Of a DNA stretch of 64,000 nt, positions 8,362 to 17,031 are shown one piece after another. The notes beneath the pieces are model-generated. The model was not told the DNA's origin and did not search any database. It saw only the letters and a program-made list of their open reading frames with translations. The translations under genes were made by a program, and so were the position numbers. This stretch comes from Bacillus wiedmannii (GTDB lineage: Bacteria > Bacillota > Bacilli > Bacillales > Bacillaceae_G), in the NCBI RefSeq assembly GCF_001583695.1, contig NZ_LOBC01000017.1:434001-498000 (forward strand), written 5' to 3'. Position 1 is the first letter of the stretch; every line of letters starts with the position of its first letter.

Positions 8362-9639
8362 TTAACCTTCTGGTTCTGTTTGATTCTGCGCATTTGCTTG
8401 CGTTACAACACTTGTTTTACTTGCATTTCCCTCATCATATTTGACATTTTTAACTGCAAAATAAATAAGAAAATGTCCTGCACCTAAAATACATAATAAG
8501 TAAGGTAAACTTTTTTCGGGCGGAAAGAATAGTACAGCACATAAAAAACTTAAAATCGAGCAAATTCTTCCTGCATTTAACCATAATTCTCGGACAACTA
8601 CATACTCTACACGCCACTCTCTCGCATTTTTCGCTCTGCCAATTACATCATATGTCATGGACCCGTACGGAACAAGCAAAATAGGGTATGCAACCGCAAT
8701 ACACGCTGCATAAATAAGTAATTTTGCGTATGTAACGTTGAATATAACTAAAAATACGACAGCATATAAAATAATGCCTCCAAGCAAAATTGCTTTTTTC
8801 CGCCACTCTTTCTTTAACATACGAGTGACTAAGTAGTAACATACAAATGATACAGCAGAATTTACTAAGCTATATTTTCCTAAGGCGAGTTCGCTATCCG
8901 TCGCTAAATACACGTACACGGAAATCACAAAAATAAAAGTTCCCTCTCTCAACCCTTGGAAAAAATGAGCACGTGTAATTCTTCCCCAATTTTTATCAAT
9001 CTGCCGCTCTTTCAATACTTGTACAATTTCATACCGTCCTTCACATTCTCTCTTAGATACAAAAAAGCTTAAAATAACAGCAATTGCAAATAACACTAAC
9101 GAAAGAAAGAATATGACCGTATAGCCACTCCATTTTTCCATACGTGAAATTGTGTATCCAGCTGCTATCGGTCCAATCATGCCAGAGAAGGATGTAAGAA
9201 GTCCAAGAAACCCATTAAAGAAATCTCTTGTTTCTGGTTCTGTAATCTCAAATGTTAATAAGTTAAACGCGAGCCAGTAAAAACCATATCCGACTCCTAA
9301 AAGAGCCCCCATTAATAAAATATAGTGAGAAGCGCTTTTTCCCGCTACTAAAACAACGATAAAAAAAATAGCTAACGTGCCTACGCCTATTCGTAACAAG
9401 ATTGAGCGATCAATACGCTTCGCTAATTTCCCACCTATAAGAAATGTGAGAGGCTGTAATACAACGCTGGCCAAATTATACAGGCCAAGATTCACATAAT
9501 TTTGTGTTTGTTTCCATAAATAAATGTTAACAAACGTATTCGATAAAGAAATTGCGAGCGTGTATAAACCTCCAATAAGGAGCAACAACACTAAATCCCG
9601 ATTCACTTCAACGTCACCAATTATATGTTTCCACTTCAT
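8362..9639 (-). CDS. yqgE: Major facilitator superfamily transporter (YqgE-like)
   Basis: 425 residues with about twelve hydrophobic segments and an MFS loop motif GGKLAKRIDRS between segments 2 and 3. Substrate is unknown. It sits between sodA and pbpA exactly as yqgE does in B. subtilis. ATG at 9639 has AGGAGAG six nt upstream; an in-frame TTG six bases earlier overlaps the binding-site spacing and is less likely. The soluble C-terminal tail is rich in Asn/Gln/Thr. Confidence 0.85.
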   Translation of the reverse strand: MKWKHIIGDVEVNRDLVLLLLIGGLYTLAISLSNTFVNIYLWKQTQNYVNLGLYNLASVVLQPLTFLIGGKLAKRIDRSILLRIGVGTLAIFFIVVLVAGKSASHYILLMGALLGVGYGFYWLAFNLLTFEITEPETRDFFNGFLGLLTSFSGMIGPIAAGYTISRMEKWSGYTVIFFLSLVLFAIAVILSFFVSKRECEGRYEIVQVLKERQIDKNWGRITRAHFFQGLREGTFIFVISVYVYLATDSELALGKYSLVNSAVSFVCYYLVTRMLKKEWRKKAILLGGIILYAVVFLVIFNVTYAKLLIYAACIAVAYPILLVPYGSMTYDVIGRAKNAREWRVEYVVVRELWLNAGRICSILSFLCAVLFFPPEKSLPYLLCILGAGHFLIYFAVKNVKYDEGNASKTSVVTQANAQNQTEPEG

Positions 9640-9710
9640 ACACAACTCTCCTTTACTTCATGTTCTAGTCTTCCAAAGACAAGCCCAATTATGTAAAAGG
9701 AAAGCATAGA

Positions 9711-9740
9711 AAAAAGCTAGGAGCATTCTCCTAGCTTTTT
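9711..9740 (-). terminator. Terminator of sodA
   Basis: Thirteen-base perfect stem AAAAAGCTAGGAG with a 4-nt loop, 15 bp after the sodA stop; its own ends supply the T run. Confidence 0.88.
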
Positions 9741-9755
9741 CTATCGTTATTACAA

Positions 9756-10367
9756 TTATTTTGCTTCTTGGTAACGTTTTTCAGCAGCGTTCCAATCTAC
9801 AACGTTCCAGAATGCACCGATGTAGTCAGGACGACGGTTTTGGTAATTTAGGTAGTAAGCATGTTCCCAAACATCTAAACCTACAACTGGAGTTTTACCT
9901 TCAGTTAGAGGAGAATCTTGGTTTGGCGTGCTTGTTACTTCTAACTCACCATTGTTTACTACTAACCAAGCCCAACCAGAACCGAAACGAGTTGCGCCAG
10001 CTTTTGCGAATTCTTCTTTGAATGCATCGAAGCTACCGAATTTCGCTTCAATTGCAGTTGCAAGTTCGCCTACTGGTTGTCCGCCGCCGTTTGGAGATAA
10101 GATTGTCCAGAAGAATGTATGGTTAGCATGTCCGCCACCATTGTTACGTACTGCTGTACGGATTGCTTCTGGTACTTCGTTTAAGTTTGCAACTAATTCT
10201 TCTACGCTTTTGTCAGCTAATTCTGCATGACCTTCTAAAGCAGCGTTTAAGTTTGTAATGTAAGTGTTATGATGTTTTGTATGATGGATGTTCATTGTTT
10301 CTTTGTCAAAGTGAGGCTCTAAAGCATCATACGCATAAGGTAAATTTGGTAATTCGTGTTTTGCCAT
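9756..10367 (-). CDS. sodA: SodA, manganese superoxide dismutase
   Basis: 203 residues. Metal ligands of the Mn/Fe family are visible: the first His of IHHTKHH (about 28), the His before TFFW in GHANHTFFW, and Asp and His of DVWEHAYY near residue 165. GGGQP and the QDSPL region are typical of the Mn enzymes, so Mn is the likely metal. It converts superoxide to peroxide and oxygen in the cytoplasm. GGGAGG precedes the ATG. Transcribed alone, between its own promoter and terminator. Confidence 0.97.
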   Translation of the reverse strand: MAKHELPNLPYAYDALEPHFDKETMNIHHTKHHNTYITNLNAALEGHAELADKSVEELVANLNEVPEAIRTAVRNNGGGHANHTFFWTILSPNGGGQPVGELATAIEAKFGSFDAFKEEFAKAGATRFGSGWAWLVVNNGELEVTSTPNQDSPLTEGKTPVVGLDVWEHAYYLNYQNRRPDYIGAFWNVVDWNAAEKRYQEAK

Positions 10368-10418
10368 TGTTATATTCCTCCCAGTTTATGTATTGCCACT
10401 TAAGTGACATACAACTTC

Positions 10419-10446
10419 ATTCTACCCTAATTGCCATAGGGTGCAA
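10419..10446 (-). promoter_or_regulatory. Sigma-A promoter of sodA
   Basis: TTGCAC (10441-10446), 16-bp spacer, TAGAAT (10419-10424) on the minus strand, about 50 bp before the sodA start codon. Confidence 0.6.
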
Positions 10447-10525
10447 ACAAATAAATCACATTGTCTTGCTATCATTAACGTAGCAAAAATCCCACTTCTT
10501 TTCAATTAAAATGCTCATATATTCC

Positions 10526-10556
10526 GTAAAAAAAGCTCCCTTCTACAAGGAAGCTT
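10526..10556 (-). terminator. Terminator after the tRNA gene
   Basis: AAGCTTCCTT/AAGGGAGCTT stem (one wobble), 4-nt loop and a run of seven T on the minus strand. Confidence 0.8.
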
Positions 10557-10588
10557 CCCACTGACATAATAAACATGCGAAATGGATA

Positions 10589-10662
10589 TGGACCCTGTAG
10601 GACTCGAACCTACGACCGGACGGTTATGAGCCGTCTGCTCTAACCAGCTGAGCTAAGGGTCC
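10589..10662 (-). tRNA. tRNA with CAU anticodon, probably tRNA-Ile2 (lysidine type), otherwise elongator Met
   Basis: 74 nt cloverleaf on the minus strand: acceptor GGACCCT/AGGGTCC pairs perfectly, D arm AGCTCAG..., anticodon stem GACGG/CCGTC with loop CTCATAA (anticodon CAT), T arm with GTTCGAGTC, discriminator A. CCA is not encoded. The acceptor and anticodon arms look like Gram-positive tRNA-Ile2, whose C34 is changed to lysidine by TilS so that AUA is read; elongator Met also has CAU and cannot be fully excluded by eye. Confidence 0.9.
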
Positions 10663-10734
10663 ACAATTATGTATGTAACAACATATCAAATAAAGGAATT
10701 CCTATCGGATATATCCTTTAAGAAATGTAAGATA

Positions 10735-10764
10735 AATTTACCATATGGCAAAGAAAAGTGTCAA
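10735..10764 (-). promoter_or_regulatory. Probable promoter of the tRNA gene
   Basis: TTGACA (10759-10764), 18-bp spacer, TAAATT (10735-10740) on the minus strand, about 70 bp before the mature 5' end. Confidence 0.5.
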
Positions 10765-10904
10765 TTGTATTTTTCTCATATAAAAGAAGAAAATTAATAA
10801 AAAGAAATTTAGTTATCTCCACTATATGTAAATATAATATATCTTGAGATTCTCTAGATTCCTACGTTACAATGATTTTATACATACATAAAGGAAGTGA
10901 ATCT

Positions 10905-11663
10905 ATGTCCATATTTACCCAATTAGCAAAAAGCGTATATTCGCCTAAAGATATGGCGCTATTCCGTTTTCAAAAAATCGGAAAAACCATTTTGTATATT
11001 ATGCTACTTTGTCTAATCACTACTATTCCAAGAACATTCTTTTACGGCAGCTTTATCCAAGATAGTGTCAGCATGGTAAATCAAGCGATTGAAAAAGATT
11101 TACCTGATTTTAAAATCGAAAACGGTGAACTAAAAGCAGATATTGAACAACCTATTCAAAAGGAAGAAGGAGATGCTCTTTTCGTATTTGATCCCAATAC
11201 AACAGATATAGAAACATATAAAAACAAAACTGGTTTATTTATTTTAAAAGATAAAGTAGTTTCTATAGGAAATGGTCAAACACAAACATACTCCTATAAT
11301 GATTTATTAGGGACATCTCTTGAGAAGAAAGATTTACAAGATTTCATTTCTGTATTCGATAGTATTTATCCAATTTTACTAGCCGTTATCGGCGTGTTAG
11401 TATACCTATTCCAATTGTTTATTACTTTCTTAGGAATTACTTTACTTGCGTTTATAGGTTCTGCTATGAGTGGTCAACGTAAATTATCTTATAAGCAAGT
11501 ATGGACGTTAACTGCATACAGCTACACAATCCCAACAATCTTCTTTATGATTATGGATCTATTCAAAATCGTTGTACCTGGTTCAACATTTATTTATATC
11601 GCAGTTGTTTTAATTGTTCTTTACTTAACGATTAAAGAAGTTCCAAAACCGAAAGAAAAATAA
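10905..11663 (+). CDS. DUF1189 family membrane protein
   Basis: 252 residues: a hydrophobic segment near residues 28-48, a soluble extracytoplasmic part of about 110 residues, then three or four C-terminal membrane segments (AVIGVLVYLFQLFITFLG onwards). It looks like the DUF1189 family, which includes B. subtilis YqgB from the same neighbourhood; function unknown. ATG at 10905 follows GGAAGTG; the longer frame starting 33 bases earlier has no binding site. First gene of the rightward group. Confidence 0.75.
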   Translation: MSIFTQLAKSVYSPKDMALFRFQKIGKTILYIMLLCLITTIPRTFFYGSFIQDSVSMVNQAIEKDLPDFKIENGELKADIEQPIQKEEGDALFVFDPNTTDIETYKNKTGLFILKDKVVSIGNGQTQTYSYNDLLGTSLEKKDLQDFISVFDSIYPILLAVIGVLVYLFQLFITFLGITLLAFIGSAMSGQRKLSYKQVWTLTAYSYTIPTIFFMIMDLFKIVVPGSTFIYIAVVLIVLYLTIKEVPKPKEK

Positions 11664-11667
11664 AAAC

Positions 11668-11697
11668 GAAAAAATGCCTAAATAGGCATTTTTTTTT
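11668..11697 (+). terminator. Terminator of the DUF1189 gene
   Basis: AAAATGCCTA/TAGGCATTTT stem with a 2-nt loop and nine T. Confidence 0.85.
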
Positions 11698-11734
11698 TGG
11701 ACAAGCATATATTCCTAGCAAAGGAGTGAAGAAT

Positions 11735-12100
11735 ATGAAAAGATTAGGTATATTCTTATTCGTGCTTGTTCTTGGTTATATATTTTATTACGATATAAAA
11801 ATCGGCACTTTACCGATGTTAAGTTCATATAAAAAAACAACCGCGGCCCAAACGATAAAGCAAGAAAATACAGATACAAAACAAAATAAAGAGAACAAAG
11901 CAGAAAAAGAAACAGATGTAACTTATAAAACAATTGAAGTCAAAACAGGTGAGACAGTTCTTTCTATTACCGAACAAATTAATAAGAAAAAAATCCCTTC
12001 CATTGAAAAGGTAATTGATGACTTTAAACAACTAAACAAAAGTACATCTGCTACAAAAATACAAATTGGAAAGTCTTATAAATTCCCGTTATATCAATGA
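11735..12100 (+). CDS. Small membrane-anchored protein with divergent LysM-like domain
   Basis: 121 residues. One N-terminal membrane segment (about 5-22), a Lys/Glu/Asn-rich low-complexity linker (about 35-65) and a C-terminal block with VKTGETVLSI ... LNK ... IQIGKSYKFPLY that resembles a divergent LysM peptidoglycan-binding fold. Likely exposed on the outer face of the membrane or in the wall; role unknown. AAAGGAG lies eight nt upstream of the ATG at 11735; a GTG nine bases earlier overlaps the binding site. Confidence 0.7.
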   Translation: MKRLGIFLFVLVLGYIFYYDIKIGTLPMLSSYKKTTAAQTIKQENTDTKQNKENKAEKETDVTYKTIEVKTGETVLSITEQINKKKIPSIEKVIDDFKQLNKSTSATKIQIGKSYKFPLYQ

Positions 12101-12115
12101 GCAATCACTTAATCC

Positions 12116-12145
12116 TTGTCAATTACATAAAGGCGCTGATACAAT
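12116..12145 (+). promoter_or_regulatory. ispG: Sigma-A promoter of ispG
   Basis: TTGTCA (12116-12121), 18-bp spacer, TACAAT (12140-12145). It gives a leader of about 100 nt before ispG. Confidence 0.65.
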
Positions 12146-12154
12146 AGTAAAAGT

Positions 12155-12175
12155 GAAACCGAGCACTTCGGTTTC
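12155..12175 (+). other. Hairpin in the ispG leader
   Basis: GAAACCGA, 5-nt loop, TCGGTTTC, a perfect eight-base stem just downstream of the promoter and without a T run. A second inverted pair TGATACA/TGTATCA (12137-12143 and 12184-12190) brackets it, the left arm overlapping the -10. Confidence 0.5.
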
Positions 12176-12255
12176 TATAGCCCTGTATCACGTATACTTT
12201 CATTGATATGAGGGACTAAATAAGAAACTTCTTTTATAAGGAGAGCGATCTATTC

Positions 12256-13368
12256 GTGAATGAAATGACTCATCGTACAAAAACACGTCCAGTTAAAGTC
12301 GGTAATTTAACAATTGGCGGTAATAATGAATTAATTATACAAAGTATGACAACAACAAAAACACATGATGTTGAAGCAACAGTTGCTGAAATTAAACGTT
12401 TAGAAGAAGCTGGCTGTCAAGTTGTCCGTGTTGCTGTTCCAGACGAACGCGCAGCAAATGCTATTGCTGATATTAAAAAACAAATCAACATTCCACTTGT
12501 TGCTGATATTCATTTTGATTATCGTCTTGCTTTAAAAGCAATTGAAGGCGGCATTGATAAAGTACGTATCAATCCAGGTAACATTGGTCGTCGCCATAAA
12601 GTAGAAGCTGTTGTAAATGCGGCAAAAGAACGCGGTATTCCAATTCGTATCGGTGTAAACGCAGGTTCATTAGAACGTCACATTTTAGAAAAGTACGGAT
12701 ACCCAACTGCAGATGGTATGGTTGAGAGTGCCCTACATCATATTAAAATTTTAGAGGACTTAGATTTCCACGATATTATCGTATCTATGAAAGCCTCTGA
12801 TGTTAACTTAGCAATTGAAGCATACGAAAAAGCTGCTCGTGCTTTTGATTACCCATTACATTTAGGTATTACAGAATCCGGAACATTATTTGCCGGAACT
12901 GTAAAAAGTGCCGCTGGTCTTGGCGCAATCTTAAATAAAGGCATCGGAAATACACTACGTATTTCATTAAGTGCTGACCCAGTTGAAGAAGTAAAAGTTG
13001 CGCGTGAACTATTAAAGTCATTCGGTCTTGCATCTAATGCAGCAACACTTATTTCTTGTCCAACTTGTGGTCGTATTGAAATTGATTTAATTAGCATCGC
13101 TAACGAGGTGGAAGAATACATCTCTACACTAAAAGTACCAATTAAAGTTGCAGTACTTGGTTGCGCTGTAAACGGTCCTGGTGAAGCTCGTGAAGCTGAT
13201 ATCGGTATTGCCGGTGCACGTGGAGAAGGATTATTATTCCGTAAAGGGCAAGTTGTTCGTAAAGTACCAGAAGAAATAATGGTAGAAGAACTGAAAAAAG
13301 AAATCGATGTAATTGCTGCTGAAATGGCTGCTGAACGAGAAAAAGAAAAAGAAACACAAGAACAATAA
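12256..13368 (+). CDS. ispG: IspG (GcpE), 4-hydroxy-3-methylbut-2-enyl diphosphate synthase
   Basis: 370 residues. TIM-barrel N-terminal part ([22 protein letters not shown]) and C-terminal [4Fe-4S] ligands in CPTCGR and [11 protein letters not shown], followed by a charged Glu/Lys tail. It makes HMBPP, the penultimate step of the MEP isoprenoid pathway; ispH, the last step, lies at 20431. The GTG at 12256 is kept because AAGGAG is 12 nt upstream; an ATG nine bases later (12265) would be 21 nt away. Monocistronic between its promoter and a strong bidirectional terminator. Confidence 0.96.
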   Translation: MNEMTHRTKTRPVKVGNLTIGGNNELIIQSMTTTKTHDVEATVAEIKRLEEAGCQVVRVAVPDERAANAIADIKKQINIPLVADIHFDYRLALKAIEGGIDKVRINPGNIGRRHKVEAVVNAAKERGIPIRIGVNAGSLERHILEKYGYPTADGMVESALHHIKILEDLDFHDIIVSMKASDVNLAIEAYEKAARAFDYPLHLGITESGTLFAGTVKSAAGLGAILNKGIGNTLRISLSADPVEEVKVARELLKSFGLASNAATLISCPTCGRIEIDLISIANEVEEYISTLKVPIKVAVLGCAVNGPGEAREADIGIAGARGEGLLFRKGQVVRKVPEEIMVEELKKEIDVIAAEMAAEREKEKETQEQ

Positions 13369-13410
13369 AAAGAAGGTTGCCACAATATTTGTGGGCAACC
13401 TTCTTTTTTA
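13369..13410. terminator. Bidirectional terminator between ispG and zur
   Basis: AAGAAGGTTGCC stem extended by CACAA/TTGTG pairs, ending in a T run on the plus strand (TTCTTTTTT). Serves ispG and possibly the convergent zur operon. Confidence 0.85.
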
Positions 13411-13447
13411 CGTAAAAAAGCTCGTCAGTTATGTAACCGACGAGTTC

Positions 13448-13861
13448 TTATTTTACACATTTTGGACAACGGCCGTATATTTCAAACTTATGCCCGGTTA
13501 CTTCATAACCGTTAAAATCTTTATTCATAAAATCCATCGGGCAGGAAGTAATCTCTTTCGTCCCCCCGCAATCTAAACAAATAAAATGATGATGATGTTC
13601 CATAATAGAACATGTAAAACGAAAATGTTTTTCACCATTTAATTCCGTTTGTTCTAAAACACCGATTTCAGCAAACACCGTTAAGTTACGATAAATCGTA
13701 TCAAAGCTAAGACCTGGATAATCATCCTTCATATGCTCTAAAACGTCTTTCGCCGTTAAATAACGATTGTGAGCTGCAAATAACCTGAGCATTTCTTCCC
13801 TTTTCCCAGTATGTTTGTATCCTTTATCTTTCATTAGGCGTAAAGCTTCTGTTAGATTCAT
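13448..13861 (-). CDS. zur: Zur, zinc-responsive Fur-family repressor
   Basis: 137 residues: winged-helix DNA-binding part (helix ending [11 protein letters not shown]), a His cluster [12 protein letters not shown], and two CxxC pairs (C95/C98 and C132/C135) that hold the structural zinc. Among Fur, PerR and Zur, the position behind znuCB and in the same place as B. subtilis zur (yqfV) argues for Zur. The start at 13861 gives the usual family length; AGGGAT is the nearest binding site, rather weak. It is the last gene of the operon it probably represses through the site at 15496. Confidence 0.9.
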   Translation of the reverse strand: MNLTEALRLMKDKGYKHTGKREEMLRLFAAHNRYLTAKDVLEHMKDDYPGLSFDTIYRNLTVFAEIGVLEQTELNGEKHFRFTCSIMEHHHHFICLDCGGTKEITSCPMDFMNKDFNGYEVTGHKFEIYGRCPKCVK

Positions 13862-13874
13862 ATCTATCCCTACT

Positions 13875-14708
13875 TTATGCAGTTTTTTTCTTTTTCCATA
13901 AAATCGCACCAATTAAAATAAGAACTGCTATCATAACAATTGTACCACCTGGTGCTAGATCAAGTTGATATGAAGCAAACATTCCGCCAATTACTGCAAT
14001 TTCACCAAATAAAATGGAAAAGAAAATTGTTTGTTTAAATCCATTTGCAATACGAATACTTGCTGCAACTGGTAACGTCATTAATGATGATACGAGAAGA
14101 ACCCCTACTACACGCATTGATACTGCAATAACAAGAGCAACCAATATAATGAAAATAAAGTGAATCCACTTTGCACTCAAACCGGTTGATACAGCATATT
14201 CCTCATCAAACGATAGTAAAAATAACTCTTTGTATAATAAAGTAATCGTTACAATAACAACAATTGCTACAATGCCGATGATTATTAAATCCGTACTTGT
14301 TACAGCACTTACACTCCCAAATAAATAACTAAATAAATCAGTGTTAAATCCATTTGCAAGTGATATAAAAATAACCCCAATCCCCATTCCTGCTGAAAGA
14401 ATAATCGGAATTGCTAATTCTTGATAATGTTTATATACAGTACGTAATTTTTCAATTAGTAACGCCCCACCAATAGAAAAAATCATTCCCATATATAACG
14501 GATTTAAAAATCCTCCTGTGAAAATTGTTTTTTCTAGTAGTAAACTTGCAGCAATACCCGATAATGTCACGTGACTTAAAGCATCCGCAATAAGCGACAT
14601 TCGGCGAATGACAACAAATACACCGATAAGCGGCGCAACAAGTCCTATTAAAATCCCTGCATATAAAGAGTTCCGTAAAAAGTCGTATTGTAAAAAATCT
14701 TGTATCAT
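13875..14708 (-). CDS. znuB: ZnuB-type zinc ABC transporter permease
   Basis: 277 residues, about eight membrane segments, ABC-3 family (motif [11 protein letters not shown] near residues 36-47). Carries zinc with the ATPase encoded upstream. Its ATG overlaps the last base of the znuC stop, so translation is coupled. No zinc-binding lipoprotein gene (znuA) is present nearby and it must lie elsewhere. In B. subtilis the corresponding transporter genes are not next to zur. Confidence 0.93.
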   Translation of the reverse strand: MIQDFLQYDFLRNSLYAGILIGLVAPLIGVFVVIRRMSLIADALSHVTLSGIAASLLLEKTIFTGGFLNPLYMGMIFSIGGALLIEKLRTVYKHYQELAIPIILSAGMGIGVIFISLANGFNTDLFSYLFGSVSAVTSTDLIIIGIVAIVVIVTITLLYKELFLLSFDEEYAVSTGLSAKWIHFIFIILVALVIAVSMRVVGVLLVSSLMTLPVAASIRIANGFKQTIFFSILFGEIAVIGGMFASYQLDLAPGGTIVMIAVLILIGAILWKKKKTA

Positions 14709-15478
14709 TATATCCTCCCGTGATGCTCATGCTCGTGTTCTAAACGATGAACATGATGTCCATATAAGACGGACATTTCTGCATCTTCTAACTCTCGGAA
14801 CTTCTCTACATTTCCATGGAAATGTAGATGTTGGTTTAAGCATGCAACATGTGTTACCTTCTCAGTAACAGCTCCCATATCATGAGTAACGAGAATTAAT
14901 GTGATTCCTAACCTTTTGTTTAAATCCTCTAATATCTCATAAAAACTTTCTACATTCTTCACATCGATTCCAACAGTAGGCTCGTCCAAAATAAGTAATT
15001 CAGGATCACTAACGAGCGCACGAGCAATAAATACACGCTGTTGTTGTCCACCAGAAAGTTCTCCGATATTGCGCCCTTGAAACGCACTCATCCCTACATC
15101 AGCAATCGCTTTTTCTACCTTTTCCTTATCGTTTTTCGTGAAAAAGCGAAACAGCCCTTTTTTCGAAACGAGTCCCATTGATACAACTTCAAAAACAGTG
15201 GCGGGAAAACCAGAATTAAAGCTATTTGCCTTTTGCGACACATAACCAACTTTGTTCCATTCTTTAAACTTCTTACTGTCAACACCAAACAAACGAATAC
15301 TTCCCTGTTTTGGCTTTAAAACGCCTAATAAACATTTTAGCAAAGTTGATTTCCCAGAACCATTTGGCCCAACTAAACCTAAAAAAGCTCCCTTCGGAAC
15401 TTGCAAATTAATATCTTCTAACACATTTCGATCTTCATATCGAAATGACAATCCTTCTATTTCTAATATATTATTCAT
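14708..15478 (-). CDS. znuC: ZnuC-type zinc ABC transporter ATPase
   Basis: 256 residues with Walker A GPNGSGKS (37-44), signature LSGGQQQR (141-148), Walker B LLILDEP (161-167) and H-loop THD. The last twenty residues are very His-rich (YGHHVHRLEHEHEHHGRI), and NQHLHFHG adds more, suggesting a metal-sensing or buffering tail. First gene of znuC-znuB-zur, behind a Zur box and a consensus promoter. Confidence 0.93.
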   Translation of the reverse strand: MNNILEIEGLSFRYEDRNVLEDINLQVPKGAFLGLVGPNGSGKSTLLKCLLGVLKPKQGSIRLFGVDSKKFKEWNKVGYVSQKANSFNSGFPATVFEVVSMGLVSKKGLFRFFTKNDKEKVEKAIADVGMSAFQGRNIGELSGGQQQRVFIARALVSDPELLILDEPTVGIDVKNVESFYEILEDLNKRLGITLILVTHDMGAVTEKVTHVACLNQHLHFHGNVEKFRELEDAEMSVLYGHHVHRLEHEHEHHGRI

Positions 15479-15495
15479 AGCATCTCACCTATTTT

Positions 15496-15516
15496 AATTC
15501 AGAATGATTCCGATTT
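15496..15516 (-). promoter_or_regulatory. Zur box of the znuC-znuB-zur operon
   Basis: AAATCGGAATCATTCTGAAT plus one T on the minus strand, compared with the Bacillus Zur consensus AAATCGTAATnATTACGATTT: most positions agree and the 7-1-7 symmetry is kept. It lies just after the expected transcription start, fitting repression when zinc is plentiful. Confidence 0.78.
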
Positions 15517-15528
15517 ATATCTATTTGA

Positions 15529-15557
15529 ATTATAGTACAGCTTATTATAGTTGTAAA
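15529..15557 (-). promoter_or_regulatory. Sigma-A promoter of the zinc operon
   Basis: TTTACA (15552-15557), 17-bp spacer, TATAAT (15529-15534) on the minus strand. Confidence 0.8.
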
Positions 15558-15608
15558 CCAATCTGCCTAAAATATATCAATTTTTTCAAGAAACCTTACT
15601 ATTATAAC

Positions 15609-15637
15609 AAAAAGCAGAGAAAAATTCTCTGCTTTTA
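15609..15637 (-). terminator. Terminator downstream of the YitT-family gene
   Basis: AAAAGCAGAG/CTCTGCTTTT with a 7-nt loop; T run on the minus strand. Confidence 0.75.
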
Positions 15638-15648
15638 AAAAATATTCC

Positions 15649-15712
15649 TATAAAATGAAACCTTAATCAGATGAGGCCATCCCCCAACGATTGGCGAGGG
15701 CTTTTACTGGAT
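15649..15712 (+). repeat. Dispersed intergenic repeat, copy B (bcr-like)
   Basis: ATAAAATGAAACCTTAATCA, then CCCCCAACGATTGGCGAGGGCTTTTACT: same block order as copy A at 1065, with the middle shortened. Confidence 0.6.
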
Positions 15713-15719
15713 AAATTTT

Positions 15720-16598
15720 CTAGTGGATAGCCGATTTAAACTTGCCACCATTTGTCTCTTGTGTATTCATAATCGTAACAAACGCATTCGCATCAATTTC
15801 ATACACAATTGATTTTAACTTCGTCACTTCCAGACGCGTTACAACTGCATAAATAACTTCTTTTTCTTTATCCGTGTAACCGCCTTTCGCTACAAGCTTT
15901 GTAGTTCCACGACCAAGACGATGCAAAATCGCATTTGATACTTCCTCATATTGATCTGATACAATTAAAACTGCTTTCGTTTCATCTAAACCTTGAATGA
16001 CTGTATCAATTGTTTTGAATGCGATATAGTACGTCATAACAGAATACATAGCTTGTTCAACACCAAATACAAATGCTGCCCATGCAAAAATGAATAAGTT
16101 CACAAACATTACAAATTCGCCAACAGAGAAAGGTAATTTCTTCGTTAATAAAATACCCATAATTTCTGTTCCGTCCATTGATCCACCATGGCGAATAACG
16201 AGCCCTACACCAATACCTAAAATAAGACCACCAAACACTGTTGCTAAAATCGGCTCTGTTGTAAATGGCGGAACAGCATGTAACGTTGATTCAATAAACG
16301 CTAAAGCTACAATACCGAACGCCGAAGATAACATGAACGTTTTTCCGATTTGCTTATAACCTGAATACATAAATGGGATATTGAGAATAACGACTAAAGT
16401 AGAGAAACTTAACCACCAAATATTAGGAGTAAGATAATCTAATATAAGAGAAATACCAATAATTCCACCATCAATAATTTTATTTGGCATTAAAAATAGT
16501 TCAATCGCTACCGCTGCGCATGCTGCCCCAAAAATAATCATAACTAAACGATAAATAAGATGGATAACACTTTCTTTTCGGTGTTGCTTTTGTTCCAT
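15720..16598 (-). CDS. YitT-family membrane protein (YqfU position)
   Basis: 292 residues: five or six membrane segments in the first 190 residues (DUF161-type YitT repeats, [14 protein letters not shown]) and a soluble C-terminal DUF2179 domain (about 205-285) that resembles PII-like folds. Transport or regulatory role unknown. Same place as B. subtilis yqfU. ATG preceded by AAGGAGGAC. Confidence 0.85.
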   Translation of the reverse strand: MEQKQHRKESVIHLIYRLVMIIFGAACAAVAIELFLMPNKIIDGGIIGISLILDYLTPNIWWLSFSTLVVILNIPFMYSGYKQIGKTFMLSSAFGIVALAFIESTLHAVPPFTTEPILATVFGGLILGIGVGLVIRHGGSMDGTEIMGILLTKKLPFSVGEFVMFVNLFIFAWAAFVFGVEQAMYSVMTYYIAFKTIDTVIQGLDETKAVLIVSDQYEEVSNAILHRLGRGTTKLVAKGGYTDKEKEVIYAVVTRLEVTKLKSIVYEIDANAFVTIMNTQETNGGKFKSAIH

Positions 16599-16747
16599 AA
16601 GTCCTCCTTATACTCTTTTTCTATAGTTTTGTCCTTATATTATAACATACGCTTCTTTTTCTCATGAAAAAAGAAACTCTATACGAATATGTACAAGCTA
16701 CGTACTCATATATTTCGATAGAAGAACGTGTGAAGGAGGATAACTCA

Positions 16748-17002
16748 ATGAACCTCATTAAACAACTTGTAAATAAAAAATTAAATCATATTTCTACAAA
16801 AGAGTTATTGAAATATAGTAAAGAGTATGAAGTTTCTATTACGACTGCACAAGCGGATCAAATTGTTTTACTTATGAAAGGAAAGAATATTAACATTTAC
16901 GATAATGACGAACGGCTAGAGCTCTTAAAACAAATAGCAAAAGTAACCTCCCCTGCTACTGCCCAACAAGTAAATACTTTATTTCAGCAACTACTAAAAT
17001 AA
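16748..17002 (+). CDS. yqfT: YqfT, small DUF2624 protein
   Basis: 84 residues, mostly helical, no membrane segment or catalytic motif; the central part LLKYSKEYEVSITTAQADQI is typical of the YqfT family (DUF2624). Function unknown. AAGGAGG lies nine nt before the ATG at 16748; the longer frame starting at 16664 has no such site. Lies between divergent YitT and convergent nfo as in B. subtilis. Confidence 0.8.
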   Translation: MNLIKQLVNKKLNHISTKELLKYSKEYEVSITTAQADQIVLLMKGKNINIYDNDERLELLKQIAKVTSPATAQQVNTLFQQLLK

Positions 17003-17023
17003 GGAGGGGAAAATCCCCTCCTT
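17001..17023. terminator. Convergent hairpin between yqfT and nfo
   Basis: AAGGAGGGGA/TCCCCTCCTT stem with a very short loop. The T run is poor on both strands, so efficiency is doubtful. Confidence 0.55.
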
Positions 17024-17031
17024 ATTGCTTA

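Noticed and set aside
12849-13385. 178-codon minus-strand frame across ispG
   Set aside because: Ser/Ala/Pro-rich shadow of the well-supported ispG gene; no binding site and no family resemblance.
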